Positions 24,516 to 33,134 of a DNA stretch of 64,000 nt are shown piece after piece. Numbering within the stretch: the first letter of the stretch is position 1; every line of letters begins with the position of its first letter. Location of the stretch: NCBI RefSeq assembly GCF_021341665.1, contig NZ_JAJTTH010000005.1, positions 434,001 to 498,000 of the forward strand, written 5' to 3'. The position numbers and the translations under genes were made by a program. The DNA is from Pseudomonas sp. Au-Pse12 (GTDB taxonomy: Bacteria > Pseudomonadota > Gammaproteobacteria > Pseudomonadales > Pseudomonadaceae). The notes under the pieces are model-generated. The model saw nothing but the letters and a program-made list of their open reading frames with translations. It was not told the origin of the DNA and searched no databases.

Positions 24516-25786
24516 GGTTGCTCCTCGACTGCCAGGGGCTGTTGCAATTCAAGGCTGAGCGGTTCGATGTGCAAGTCGACGATTCCCAGAAAGTGCTTGT
24601 TGCCTGGCAAGGTGTCGAACGCCAGCAGGGCCACCTGTTTTTCAATCAGGTGGGAGGTTTCTTCCGTTTCGCCATTCATCAGCTTGAGGGTGATGTGGTA
24701 GCGCCCGGCAGCCAGGTTGGCGGCGAATCGCAAGCGCACCGAGGCGCTGCGCCAGCCTTCGTGGGACTCACCGCATTGCAGGGCCACATTGGCTCCGCTG
24801 ACCACCAGCAGCCGGGCTTCCTGGATGGTCAGGCTGATGTTGGGGCGGGTGATGGCGTCGCTGACCAGGGTCTGAATGGCGATTTCAATCACCTCGCCGT
24901 GGGCAAAGCTTGAGTACAGCGCTCCGGTGCTGCTGAAGACGGCGGAGGTGATTCGCCCTTCAGCGGTGCCGAAGGCCATGCCGCGCTCCGGGTTGAGCGG
25001 CGTCTTGGCGCTGACCTGGATCGCGCCCGCGCTGGCCCAGCGGCGCTGCTCGTCGCGCATGTCCAGCAGGTAGCGCTCGGCCATCTCCTCCGGCGCTCCG
25101 CTGGCGCGGACTTCGCCGTCGCGCAGGTACAGGGCGCGGTTGCAGAAGCGCTTGAGCATGCTCATGTCATGGGACACGAACAGCAGGGTCGTGCCTTGTC
25201 GGGTCAGGCGCTCCAAGCGCTCCAGGCATTTGAACTGAAACGACGCATCGCCGACCGCCAGGGCCTCGTCGACGATCAGGATATCCGGCTCCACGCACAC
25301 CGAGACGGCAAAGGCCAGGCGCACCAGCATGCCGCTGGAATAGGTCTTGGTGGGCTGGTCGATGAATTCGCCGATATTGGCGAAGGCCGCAATTTCCTCG
25401 AAGCGCGCGTCGATCTCCGCGCGCTTCAGGCCCAGCACCGCACCATTGAGGTAGACGTTTTCGCGGCCGCTGAACTCGGGGTTGAATCCCGAACCCAGCT
25501 CCAGCAGGGCTGCGATCCGCCCATGGCTGCTCACCGTGCCCGTGGAGGCGGTGCTGGTACCGCAGATCAGTTGCAGCAAGGTCGACTTGCCGCTGCCGTT
25601 GCGGCCGATGATGCCCAGGGTCTCGCCCTTGCGCACTTCCAGCGAAACGTCCTTCAAGGCCCAGAATTCGCGATAGCGCTGTTTGCCGCGGGGCAGCAGC
25701 AGTTGCAGCAAACGGTCGCGGGGCTGCTCGTAAATCGGGTAGCACTTGCCCAGGTTCTGGGCCTTGATCGCCAGTTCAGAGCACAT
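24512..25786 (-). CDS. wzt: polysaccharide ABC exporter ATPase Wzt with C-terminal glycan-binding domain
   Basis: 424 residues. The ATPase (about 1-250) has Walker A GRNGSGKST (61-69), the TagH/Wzt-type TYSSGMLVRLAFAVS signature region, and Walker B ILIVDEALAVGD. Residues ~265-424 form an extra beta-rich domain of Wzt-C type (ITSAVFSSTGALYSSF; GRYHITLKLMNGE). In Wzt proteins of this class the C-terminal domain recognises a modified non-reducing end of the glycan before export. It overlaps wzm by 11 bases. Confidence 0.93.
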   Translation of the reverse strand: MCSELAIKAQNLGKCYPIYEQPRDRLLQLLLPRGKQRYREFWALKDVSLEVRKGETLGIIGRNGSGKSTLLQLICGTSTASTGTVSSHGRIAALLELGSGFNPEFSGRENVYLNGAVLGLKRAEIDARFEEIAAFANIGEFIDQPTKTYSSGMLVRLAFAVSVCVEPDILIVDEALAVGDASFQFKCLERLERLTRQGTTLLFVSHDMSMLKRFCNRALYLRDGEVRASGAPEEMAERYLLDMRDEQRRWASAGAIQVSAKTPLNPERGMAFGTAEGRITSAVFSSTGALYSSFAHGEVIEIAIQTLVSDAITRPNISLTIQEARLLVVSGANVALQCGESHEGWRSASVRLRFAANLAAGRYHITLKLMNGETEETSHLIEKQVALLAFDTLPGNKHFLGIVDLHIEPLSLELQQPLAVEEQP

Positions 25787-26633
25787 CGGCGAACCCCTGG
25801 CGGGTTTTCTCGAACCACGCCCATCCCAGGAAGGCTACGCCGAGGGCGACTGCCAGCTCTCCCAGCCACAGGCCGAGATCGGGCACCACGCCCCAGATCA
25901 GCACGTCGCGTGAGGACTCGATCACCAGCGTCAAAGGGTTTAAGTACAGCCAGTGCCGATAGGTGGCGGGCAGGGCGCTAACCGGGTAGAACACCGCCGA
26001 TAGCAGCAGCAGGGCCGACATCAATACCCCCATGACCTGACCGACGTCTCGCAGGTAGACCCCGAGGGAGGCGAGTATCCAGGACAAGCCGAGGGTGAAC
26101 AGCGCCAGGGGGAGCAGCACCAGGGGAAACAGCAGGGCAGTGAGCGGCGGCAACCCGAAGGCCAGGAGGTGGAACAGCAGCCAGACGATACAGCTCACCA
26201 GCGTCTGGAACAGCACCGCCCCGAGCATCACACAGGGCAGGATGTCCAGGGGGAACACCACCTTCTTCACGTAGTTGACGTGGCTCGGGATCAACCCGGG
26301 TGCGCGGGTGATGCATTCGGAAAACAGGTTGAAGACCATCATTCCGGTGAACACCAGCAGTGCGAACTGGGTTTTCGAATCGCTGTCGGTTCCCCAGCGC
26401 ACCTTGAACACCACGCTGAACACGAAGGTGTACACCAGCAACATCAGCAAAGGGTTGAGAAAGGACCAGAGCAGGCCAGCGATCGAGCCACGGTAGCGGC
26501 CTATCACTTCACGTTCGATCAGGGCCAGGAGCAGTTCCTTGTGATGCCAGGGCCTAAACTTGAAGCGATTCAGCGTGTTACTTCCAATCAACATCCGCTC
26601 CTTGGAACCCGCTTCTAGCGTTGTGACCTGCAT
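25776..26633 (-). CDS. wzm: polysaccharide ABC exporter permease Wzm
   Basis: 285-residue ABC-2 type permease with about six membrane segments (for example GSIAGLLWSFLNPLLMLLVYTFVFSVVF; LLFPLVLLPLALFTLGLSWILASLGVYL; VMGVLMSALLLLSAVFYPVSAL). The N-terminal YRGSIAGLLWSFLNPL and the RD-x-GQVMGVLM region are typical of Wzm/KpsM-like O-antigen and teichoic-acid exporters. First gene of the leftward seven-gene run, so the operon promoter should lie between 26634 and 26865. Confidence 0.93.
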   Translation of the reverse strand: MQVTTLEAGSKERMLIGSNTLNRFKFRPWHHKELLLALIEREVIGRYRGSIAGLLWSFLNPLLMLLVYTFVFSVVFKVRWGTDSDSKTQFALLVFTGMMVFNLFSECITRAPGLIPSHVNYVKKVVFPLDILPCVMLGAVLFQTLVSCIVWLLFHLLAFGLPPLTALLFPLVLLPLALFTLGLSWILASLGVYLRDVGQVMGVLMSALLLLSAVFYPVSALPATYRHWLYLNPLTLVIESSRDVLIWGVVPDLGLWLGELAVALGVAFLGWAWFEKTRQGFADVL

Positions 26634-26865
26634 GACCCGTAGGTATGAAGGGGCGGGGTTGCGACTTTAAATGAAGAATTTCCTGAGGTGTTTATAGACC
26701 AGGAATGGGTGAAGTGAAGGTGTTGTTACAGCTTTTTTGATGAGTGGCGACGTCATCGTGAGGGCAGCACCTGCCGCAGGTGCTTGAGGTTGGCTGGCAG
26801 GGAGTGGGAAGTGCGGTGACAGGCCTGGCGGACGCTCTCGCTCTCCGCTAGGCCGCTGCGTCGGC
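26634..26865. other. gap upstream of wzm, with an 8-bp hairpin
   Basis: 232 bases between the convergent-side end of the azoreductase gene and the wzm start; locally AT-rich (26660-26740), in contrast to its surroundings. A perfect hairpin AGCACCTG-ccg-CAGGTGCT sits at 26766-26784. No RfaH ops element (GGCGGTAGC) was seen on the wzm side. Confidence 0.5.
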
Positions 26866-27516
26866 TTAGGGCTGGAGCGGCGCCAGTTGCTCCGCCAGGG
26901 TGTGCGCCTGGTGTGCGGCCGCCTGGCGCGAAGCCAGGTCCAGGTCGGCGCCCAGGAGGGTCTTTTCGACAATCAGCGAGTGCCGGTCGGTGATGCCGAT
27001 GACGTTCAACCAGGCCTCTACATACGGCTTCTGGAAGTCGAATGCTGGCGCCGGGGTGCTCGAACGCGCGGAAAAGTCCAGGCCCCGGGCATAGGCTGTC
27101 ACCGCTGTCTTGTTGCGCAACAGGCCTTGCAACCCGCGCTCGGGGTCGAAGCTGAAGAGGATGCCCTGGTGGGACACCAGGTCGATGAAGTGCTTGAGCT
27201 TGTAGGGAATGCTGAAGTTCCACAGGGGGACGGAAAGCACCAGCAGGTCGGCCTGGTGCAGGGGCTCGGCCAGTGCCTGGAGCCGGGCCCAGGCGTTGTG
27301 TTCGGCGCTGCTCAGGGGCTGTCCGGCCAGTTGCGCGTATTTGGCATCCATGGCGGTTTGGTCGAGCTCGGGCAAGTCGAGGCTCCACAGGTCCAGGGTG
27401 CTGACCTGGGTGTCCGGCCGTTGCTGCCGGTAGCGGTGGATGAAGCTCTGGGCGATCTCCAGGGAAGCGGAGCGGTGCAGGCGAGGGGAGCATTGGATGT
27501 GCAGGAGCCGGGTCAT
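26866..27516 (-). CDS. FMN-dependent NADH-azoreductase family flavoprotein
   Basis: 216-residue flavodoxin-fold reductase. LLHIQCSPRLHRSASLEIAQ is the FMN phosphate loop; VLSVPLWNFSIPYKLKHFID is the characteristic AzoR motif; GIGITDRHSLIVEKTL-like region VIGITDRHSLIVEKTL closes the fold. Likely reduces quinones or azo compounds using NAD(P)H. It is divergent from a LysR regulator with 98 bases between, the usual sign of regulation by that protein. Confidence 0.9.
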   Translation of the reverse strand: MTRLLHIQCSPRLHRSASLEIAQSFIHRYRQQRPDTQVSTLDLWSLDLPELDQTAMDAKYAQLAGQPLSSAEHNAWARLQALAEPLHQADLLVLSVPLWNFSIPYKLKHFIDLVSHQGILFSFDPERGLQGLLRNKTAVTAYARGLDFSARSSTPAPAFDFQKPYVEAWLNVIGITDRHSLIVEKTLLGADLDLASRQAAAHQAHTLAEQLAPLQP

Positions 27517-27614
27517 GGCTGAGTCTCTTGGGGCGAGGAATGACCGTCATTGCAACATAGCTGGTTTTTAAATATAAATTGTCAATTCTGGCCTTATTGA
27601 GTTCATCTTGAAAT

Positions 27615-28475
27615 ATGTTCGACACCTTGCTGTTGCGCACCTTTGTCGCCGTCGTCGATGAGCAGGGCTTCAGTCGTGCGGCGCTCAAACTGCACCTGAC
27701 TCAATCGGCCGTCAGCGGCCATCTGCGTCGCCTGGAGCAACAGGTCGGCAAGCCGTTGCTCCAGCGCACCACTCGCTCACAGCAACTGACCGCGGATGGT
27801 GAGCGGCTGATGGCCTATGCCCGGGCGATCCTGGCGTTGAACCGTGACGCCTGGACGGAACTGACTCAGGTGCCGTTCCATGGGCGAGTGGGGCTCGGCT
27901 TGTCCGAGGACTTTGCCGAGCCCCGGTTGCTGCGCACGTTGCAGGTGTTTGCCGGGCAGTACCCGGGCCTCCAGCTCGATATACAGGTCGGCATTCCCGG
28001 TACGTTGCTGGAGCTACTGGCCCAGGGTGGCCTGCAACTGGTGGTGGGCTCGCTGTGCGAAACGACCGCGCCGGGCCGCTTGCTCTGGTCTGAACCGCTG
28101 GTCTGGGCTGGGCTCGCGCAACCTGCTGGCGCCTTGCCCGAGCCTTTGCCCCTGGCGCTGTTTCCCGAGCCTTGCCCCTACCGGGCCGCAGCTCTGGGGC
28201 GTTTGGCCCAGGCGGGTATTGCGCAGCGCACGGCGATGCTTTGCAGCAGCCATGGGGCCTTGCGGGCTGCCGTGTTGTCCGGGTTCGCTGTGGCCCCCAT
28301 GGCGCTCAGCCAACTGGGGGCAGAGCTCAGTGCCTTGGGGGCGGAGTATGGTTTGCCGCCGTTGCCTGACGCACAGTTTCGTCTGTTCACCGCGCCCGAA
28401 GCAGATCAGACTGTGCTGGCGGCGCTGTCGCAGGTGCTTGTCGAATATTGCTCCAGCTGGCGATCTGCACTTTAG
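27615..28475 (+). CDS. LysR-family transcriptional regulator
   Basis: 286 residues. N-terminal winged helix (LLRTFVAVVDEQGFSRAALKLHLTQSAVSGHLRRLEQQVG) and a periplasmic-binding-like effector domain. The divergent azoreductase gene is the probable target. The 98-base intergenic region is AT-rich (TTTTTAAATATAAATTG near 27566) as expected for the shared promoter. Effector unknown. Confidence 0.92.
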   Translation: MFDTLLLRTFVAVVDEQGFSRAALKLHLTQSAVSGHLRRLEQQVGKPLLQRTTRSQQLTADGERLMAYARAILALNRDAWTELTQVPFHGRVGLGLSEDFAEPRLLRTLQVFAGQYPGLQLDIQVGIPGTLLELLAQGGLQLVVGSLCETTAPGRLLWSEPLVWAGLAQPAGALPEPLPLALFPEPCPYRAAALGRLAQAGIAQRTAMLCSSHGALRAAVLSGFAVAPMALSQLGAELSALGAEYGLPPLPDAQFRLFTAPEADQTVLAALSQVLVEYCSSWRSAL

Positions 28476-28567
28476 GCATTGCTCGCTGCGGCCGATAACA
28501 CCAGGGTGGAGCCAGCCCGTTGACGTTTGCCGCTTGCTCGTACGGCCCGGGTTCGAGGGTCGGGAAT

Positions 28568-28574
28568 CTATACT
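28568..28574 (+). promoter_or_regulatory. candidate sigma-S type -10 box (CTATACT)
   Basis: CTATACT is the textbook sigma-S -10 consensus. It is located 86 bases upstream of the diguanylate cyclase start and has no sigma-70 -35 at the proper distance. Based on a short motif only. Confidence 0.35.
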
Positions 28575-28660
28575 TTGCAGGGCGCTGGCCACTCGGCCAG
28601 TCTCGAAAACAACCAGGGATCAGTCCTCTAGCCCAGGCCTTTCCCGTCAGGACGACACCT

Positions 28661-30232
28661 TTGCCTGTTCCCATCTACGATCCGCATCACGCCCCTGGCG
28701 GCAACCTGAAACGCTTGCCGTTGCTCAAGGCTGCCGTGGCGTTCATCGCTACCGTATTTCTCTGCTTGTGTGGCCTGTTGTTCCTGCAACTGGAGCAATC
28801 CTGGCGTCACGACCTGGCGCAGGCCGAGGTCAACTCCACCAACCTGACTCAGGCGATTGCCCAACAGGCCGAAGACACCTTCATGGAGGCCGACCTGGTG
28901 CTGATGAGCCTTTCCGAATGGATCCAGGCCCTGGGCGACGGTCCCGAGCAACAGCCCAGGCTGCAAGGCATCTTTGCCCGGCGGGTGCAGGCCCTGAATC
29001 AGCTCAGCGGGGTCTTCCTCTATGACCAGCAAGGCCACTGGGTGGTCAGCTCCTTCGGTGAATCACCCCACGGCAAGGATGTGGCTGACCGCGATTATTT
29101 CCGTTTTCATCAACAGAACGCCTCGTCGCTGGCGCATATCAGCCCGGCCATCCGCAGCCGCGCCAATGGCGAATGGATCATCCCCATTTCCCGTCGGCTC
29201 AATGACCGCCACGGAAATTTCCAAGGGGTGGTGATGGCGGGCATCAAGCTGGCGTATTTCGACCAGTTCTTCAAAAGCTTCAATATCGATGATCAGGGCG
29301 CCATGTTCCTCGCCTTGTCCGATGGCACGCTGATTGCGCGACGTCCTTTCGAGGAGCGGCAGGTCGGCGCCTCCCTGGCTCGTGGCGAGATCTTCAGCAA
29401 GTACCTGCCCGAGGCCCCGGTCGGCAACGCCATGATCACCTCGATCGTCGATGGCGTGACCCGCCTGTACGGCTATCGACAGTTGCAGGCTTATCCGCTG
29501 GTGGTGGCCGCGGCAAATTCCAAGGACTCGATTCTCAAGGGCTGGTACGCCTCGGCCTACCAGTCCACGGCCATCGTCGCGCTGGTGCTGCTGGGGGTCG
29601 GCCTGTTTGGCTGGGTCTTCGTGCAGCAGGTGCGCAACAACGAGCGGATCGAGACGGACCTGCGCAATGCCCAGGAGGCGCTGGAGGTGATTGCCACCCA
29701 TGACAGCCTCACTGGCCTGGCCAATCGACGTTTGTTCGAACGTTCGCTGATGATCGAGTTTGGCCGTGGTGCCCGGCAACGCAGCCCGTTGGGCCTGGTC
29801 ATGGTCGATATCGATTACTTCAAGCGCTACAACGATACCTATGGCCACGTGGCGGGCGATCACTGCCTGACAGAAGTGGCCCAGGCCCTGAAGGGCTGCT
29901 GCCAGCGCAAGGCCGACCTGGCTGTGCGTTACGGCGGCGAAGAATTTGCGGTGTTGCTGCCCGATACCGATATCCATGGCGCGCTGGCCATGGCCGAACA
30001 GATTCGCCGCAGTGTCATGCAGCGCAACATTGCCCACTCCGGGTCCCCGGTGGGGTGCGTGACGGTCAGCCTGGGCTGTTATTCCTTCGTGCCCACCGGG
30101 CGCGACAGTATCGAGATGTTTATCGAGCGGGCAGACGAGGCGCTCTACCAGGCCAAGGCCACGGGCCGCAACCGTGCCATGGCGTTGCCAGGGGAACACG
30201 CCGGCGAGCCCTTGCAACGCTCCGAGCGTTGA
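28661..30232 (+). CDS. membrane diguanylate cyclase with periplasmic Cache-type sensor
   Basis: 523 residues from a TTG start at 28661, which has AGGA 7 bases upstream; no ATG exists before the first membrane segment. Topology: membrane segment ~16-45, periplasmic double-Cache-like sensor (SGVFLYDQQGHWVVSS; DRDYFRFHQQNASS; YGYRQLQAYPLVVA), second segment ~302-324, then GGDEF. The active site is GGEEF (about residue 425) with an RxxD inhibitory site (RKAD) five residues before it, so the cyclase should be active and feedback-inhibited by c-di-GMP. The signal is unknown. Confidence 0.9.
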   Translation: MPVPIYDPHHAPGGNLKRLPLLKAAVAFIATVFLCLCGLLFLQLEQSWRHDLAQAEVNSTNLTQAIAQQAEDTFMEADLVLMSLSEWIQALGDGPEQQPRLQGIFARRVQALNQLSGVFLYDQQGHWVVSSFGESPHGKDVADRDYFRFHQQNASSLAHISPAIRSRANGEWIIPISRRLNDRHGNFQGVVMAGIKLAYFDQFFKSFNIDDQGAMFLALSDGTLIARRPFEERQVGASLARGEIFSKYLPEAPVGNAMITSIVDGVTRLYGYRQLQAYPLVVAAANSKDSILKGWYASAYQSTAIVALVLLGVGLFGWVFVQQVRNNERIETDLRNAQEALEVIATHDSLTGLANRRLFERSLMIEFGRGARQRSPLGLVMVDIDYFKRYNDTYGHVAGDHCLTEVAQALKGCCQRKADLAVRYGGEEFAVLLPDTDIHGALAMAEQIRRSVMQRNIAHSGSPVGCVTVSLGCYSFVPTGRDSIEMFIERADEALYQAKATGRNRAMALPGEHAGEPLQRSER

Positions 30233-30236
30233 AGTG

Positions 30237-30758
30237 CTACCAGCGCTTGCAGAACACCTGGTTGGCGTAGGCATTGCCCCCGAACTCATACGCGGTGTTG
30301 CCGACGCAGGCATATCCCAGGGCTTGATAGAAGGCCTGCGCCCTGTGGTTCTCTGCCCATACGGCGAGCCACAGGCAGGGGGTGTCGCTGGCTTGCACCA
30401 GGCGCTCTACCTGTTGCAGAAGCGCCTGGCCAACGCCTTGCCGGTGCGCGTGGCGCTGCACGTACAGGCGCACCAGTTCCACTGCATCGGCTAGCGCTGC
30501 GAGCGGCGGGCGGGCCTGGCGGGTAAATTCCGCGAACCCCAGCAGGTGCCCATTGCGTTCAGCCAGCAAGAGGGTCCTGTTGGGGTCTTCAAGGCGCTGG
30601 CGGAACTGCTCCGGGGCGTAGACGCTCAGGGCTTCTTCGGCCAGGTCGCTGCGCATGCCATCGGTGGCGTAGGTGTCGAGAAAGACCTGAGTCGCCAGGC
30701 CGCTGATGCACAGCGCATCCTCGCGCTCAGCGTGGCGTAGGGTGAAATCGATCGGCAT
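30237..30758 (-). CDS. GNAT-family N-acetyltransferase
   Basis: 173 residues from the ATG at 30758, with AAGGATG 5 bases upstream. The acetyl-CoA motif reads LYVQRHAHRQGVGQALLQQVE and the C-terminal half WAENHRAQAFYQALGY, both standard GNAT landmarks. Substrate unknown. It ends 4 bases from the stop of the convergent cyclase gene with no terminator hairpin between. Confidence 0.9.
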   Translation of the reverse strand: MPIDFTLRHAEREDALCISGLATQVFLDTYATDGMRSDLAEEALSVYAPEQFRQRLEDPNRTLLLAERNGHLLGFAEFTRQARPPLAALADAVELVRLYVQRHAHRQGVGQALLQQVERLVQASDTPCLWLAVWAENHRAQAFYQALGYACVGNTAYEFGGNAYANQVFCKRW

Positions 30759-31066
30759 GGCTACATCCTTGTAAAGAGGGGCTGGGTGAAGGTTCAGGGC
30801 TGGCTGAGGCGCCACTGCGCTGCAAAGGGCGCAGGATGACTCGCGGGCCTGCCAGTGATTGCATGGTGCCGGGCTCTTTCGATGGCGCGAAAGGGGGGAT
30901 TATTACAGAGTCGTCCCTGGCGCTTGGCAAGGGGCAATTCAGGGCCAATGCAATAAAAAATATCAACCGAATTGATTGTCTGGGCTCCCCGTTTCTGGCT
31001 TATACATGACGCCGACCTGCCGGGGCTGTTGCGACCCCGGGCGACCCTCATTTCAAGGATTTGTGC
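30759..31066. other. 308-base divergent gap between two acetyltransferase genes
   Basis: No gene is seen. An AT-rich stretch at 30950-30980 with ATCAA/TTGAT arms (30962-30976) is the likely promoter zone for the downstream NAT gene, which has AAGGA at 31055-31059. Confidence 0.4.
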
Positions 31067-31891
31067 ATGAGCCAGCCGCACTTGATGGACTTCGACCTGT
31101 ACCTGCAGCAACTCGGTTACCCGCACGCGCCGGCGCCGACCCTGGAAAACCTGCGGGAGCTGCAATGGCGGCATGTCTGTCGTTTTGCCTTCGAAAGTCT
31201 TTCGACCCTATTGCGGGTTCCGGTACCCATCGACCTGGCGTCGGTGGAGCGCAAGATTCTCCACGAGGGGCGCGGCGGTTACTGCTACGAACTCAACCAG
31301 ACCTTCCTGGTGCTGTTGCAGCACCTGGGCTTCGAGGCTCGGGGCATCACCGGGCGCGTGGTGATGGGCGCCCCGGAAGATGCGCTCACCGCTCGCAGTC
31401 ACCGCCTGGCACTGGTGCACCTGGATGGCCAGCGCTACATCGTCGATGTCGGTTTTGGCGGCATGGTGCCCACCGCGCCCTTGCTGCTCGATACCGAGGA
31501 AGAGCAGGCAACGCCCCACGAGCCTTTCTGCATCACGCGGCGTGAAGGCAGTTACACCTTGCGCGCCAAGGTCATGGATGAATGGCGGGCGATGTACGTC
31601 TTTGACCTGCTGCTGCAAGGCGATGTGGATTACGAGATGGGCAACTGGTACGTCTGCACCCACCCCGATTCACCCTTTCTCGGTCAACTGAAGGTGGCGC
31701 TGATGGGGCCGGGGGTGCGCCGCACGTTGAACAACGGCAGCTATGCCCTGCATCGCATGGGGCAGCCGAGCGAGCGCCGACAGATCACCGATGCAGGGGA
31801 GTTGATGAGCCTGCTGCAGGACGAGTTCGCCCTGCGCCTGCCGGCCCATCCCGAACTGCCGCGGGTCCTTGAACAATTGCTTGAGGCCTGA
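31067..31891 (+). CDS. nat: arylamine N-acetyltransferase
   Basis: Acetyl-CoA dependent N-acetylation of arylamines, hydrazines or related amines. 274 residues from the ATG at 31067 (AAGGA 7 bases upstream; an in-frame TTG at 31061 is ignored). The Cys-His-Asp triad is in place: C73 in GRGGYCYE, H112 in RSHRLALV and D127 in IVDVGFGG. Normal length for bacterial NATs. No biosynthetic neighbours, so a xenobiotic role is the default assumption. Confidence 0.95.
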   Translation: MSQPHLMDFDLYLQQLGYPHAPAPTLENLRELQWRHVCRFAFESLSTLLRVPVPIDLASVERKILHEGRGGYCYELNQTFLVLLQHLGFEARGITGRVVMGAPEDALTARSHRLALVHLDGQRYIVDVGFGGMVPTAPLLLDTEEEQATPHEPFCITRREGSYTLRAKVMDEWRAMYVFDLLLQGDVDYEMGNWYVCTHPDSPFLGQLKVALMGPGVRRTLNNGSYALHRMGQPSERRQITDAGELMSLLQDEFALRLPAHPELPRVLEQLLEA

Positions 31892-32008
31892 TGCTGCGGG
31901 CTTTCCGGCGCCCGCCAGGACGGGCGCGGAATCGGTTCCCGGTTAAATCCACAGCGCGTTGCTCCTTAGACTCTGGCGGCAAGCCGGTCATTTTCTAAGG
32001 AGAGAATC

Positions 32009-32824
32009 ATGCAGAACACAGCTCATTCAAGCCTGTTGGGTAGCACAGGCGCAGCGCTGCGACGTTTCAAGGGCGGGCTGCTTGCAGCCCTGGTAGTGCT
32101 TGGCCTGGGCTCGGGCGCCAGCTACGCGGTGCCCAATCCCAATGGTGAATACAACCTGAACATGGAGGCCCGTGCCGGGTCGCCCTATCCCGCGTCCAAC
32201 AACTACAACGCCGAACTCACGGCTTCCGGCATCGGGGCGGCGTACACGGTGCCGGTCAGTCGCCACCACATCATTGCCTACAACCAGCTGCGGGATTTCT
32301 ACATGTCCGTGGTGCAGCGCGGGCATCTCAAGGAGCTGAAAGGGTTCTGGGACGGTTTTGGCGGGCGCTTCCTCAGTTACGGGCGGGACAACCAGGTCAA
32401 TGTCACCCCGGCGGTAGAGGCGGACTACGACCAGGCCAAGACCTTGCTGGAAGAAATCGGCCGGGGCGTGGTGCGGGCCAACGCCGGGATGCCGCGCCCG
32501 CTGGGCTGGGACACCTTCCATGGCTTCTACACCTGGATGCCATGGAACCTGTTCCTCGGGCCCAACGGCCGCAATGACGACCCGGGCGAGGCGTTCGAAA
32601 CCAATGCCCAGTACATCGTCAACAATGCGGACACCTGGAACACCATCGTCAATCTGCGGGACAACATGCTGAGCTATACGCGTGATGGCAACGTCAAGAC
32701 CCTGGCGACCATCAACTCGCAACTGCTGCGCTTGTCGTCGCGCACCAGGGTCTATCCGCTGGTCAGCGATCAGTGGGTTCGTGTCGCGCCCAATGTGTAC
32801 AAGATCCGGGTTCCGGCCAAGTGA
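32009..32824 (+). CDS. uncharacterised secreted protein with HHI/WN nuclease-like pattern
   Basis: 271 residues. The N-terminal hydrophobic segment (GGLLAALVVLGLGSG) and SYA at 38-40 look like a Sec signal peptide. I cannot assign a named family. The mature part contains SRHHIIAYNQLRDFY (H86, H87) and, about 90 residues later, WMPWNLFLGPNGRNDDPG (N180). HHI followed by a W-N segment recalls the metal-binding residues of HNH/LHH-type nucleases, but a third His is not evident. No immunity-like gene or secretion system is adjacent. A Shine-Dalgarno AAGGAGAG precedes the ATG and a strong terminator follows. Confidence 0.6.
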   Translation: MQNTAHSSLLGSTGAALRRFKGGLLAALVVLGLGSGASYAVPNPNGEYNLNMEARAGSPYPASNNYNAELTASGIGAAYTVPVSRHHIIAYNQLRDFYMSVVQRGHLKELKGFWDGFGGRFLSYGRDNQVNVTPAVEADYDQAKTLLEEIGRGVVRANAGMPRPLGWDTFHGFYTWMPWNLFLGPNGRNDDPGEAFETNAQYIVNNADTWNTIVNLRDNMLSYTRDGNVKTLATINSQLLRLSSRTRVYPLVSDQWVRVAPNVYKIRVPAK

Positions 32825-32846
32825 TTGCGCCGCTCACCTGATGCAT

Positions 32847-32878
32847 AAGCCGATCCAGCGACTGGATCGGCTTTTTTT
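32847..32878 (+). terminator. terminator after the secreted HHI protein gene
   Basis: AAGCCGATCCA and TGGATCGGCTT arms around a 5-base loop, then a run of Ts. Confidence 0.93.
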
Positions 32879-33058
32879 ATCCTGGTTTTTCAACCAGTGA
32901 AGTCACGCTAAAAGCCTTGGGTGAAGCTATCGACTTTACCCGGGATTGATTTGCGCGATGGCTCTGGGGCGCCGTTACAGGCTTGAGAGGCGGCAGTATC
33001 CGAGGCTGTTGCGCGGATTGTTCGGGGCGGGCCGAGAGGGAAGGCCTGGATGGCAAAC

Positions 33059-33100
33059 TGTATACAATAATATGGACAGTTGTCTTGGATGTTGCATACA
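33059..33100 (+). promoter_or_regulatory. paired TGyATACA motifs upstream of the permease
   Basis: The palindrome TGTATACA at 33059-33066 and a near copy TGCATACA at 33093-33100, 34 bases apart. Such half-site pairs are typical of GntR-like or similar dimeric repressor operators. No regulator gene is adjacent, so the binding protein is unknown. Confidence 0.45.
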
Positions 33101-33134
33101 GTGTGCGCATAACAAAAACAGGGAACCTCACACC

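Larger units (their letters stand above)
32825..33134. other. 310-base gap upstream of the nucleobase permease
   Basis: Holds the terminator of the upstream gene, about 130 bases with nothing recognisable, and then an AT-rich promoter zone (33050-33125) containing two TGyATACA motifs described separately. Confidence 0.6.

Noticed and set aside
26634..26865. RfaH ops/JUMPstart element for the polysaccharide operon
   Set aside because: No GGCGGTAGC-like sequence on the operon strand; the 8-bp hairpin at 26766 is not an ops element.
28520..28574. TTGACG and TATACT as a sigma-70 promoter for the cyclase gene
   Set aside because: The boxes are 43 bases apart, far beyond a working spacer; only the CTATACT box was kept as a weak sigma-S candidate.
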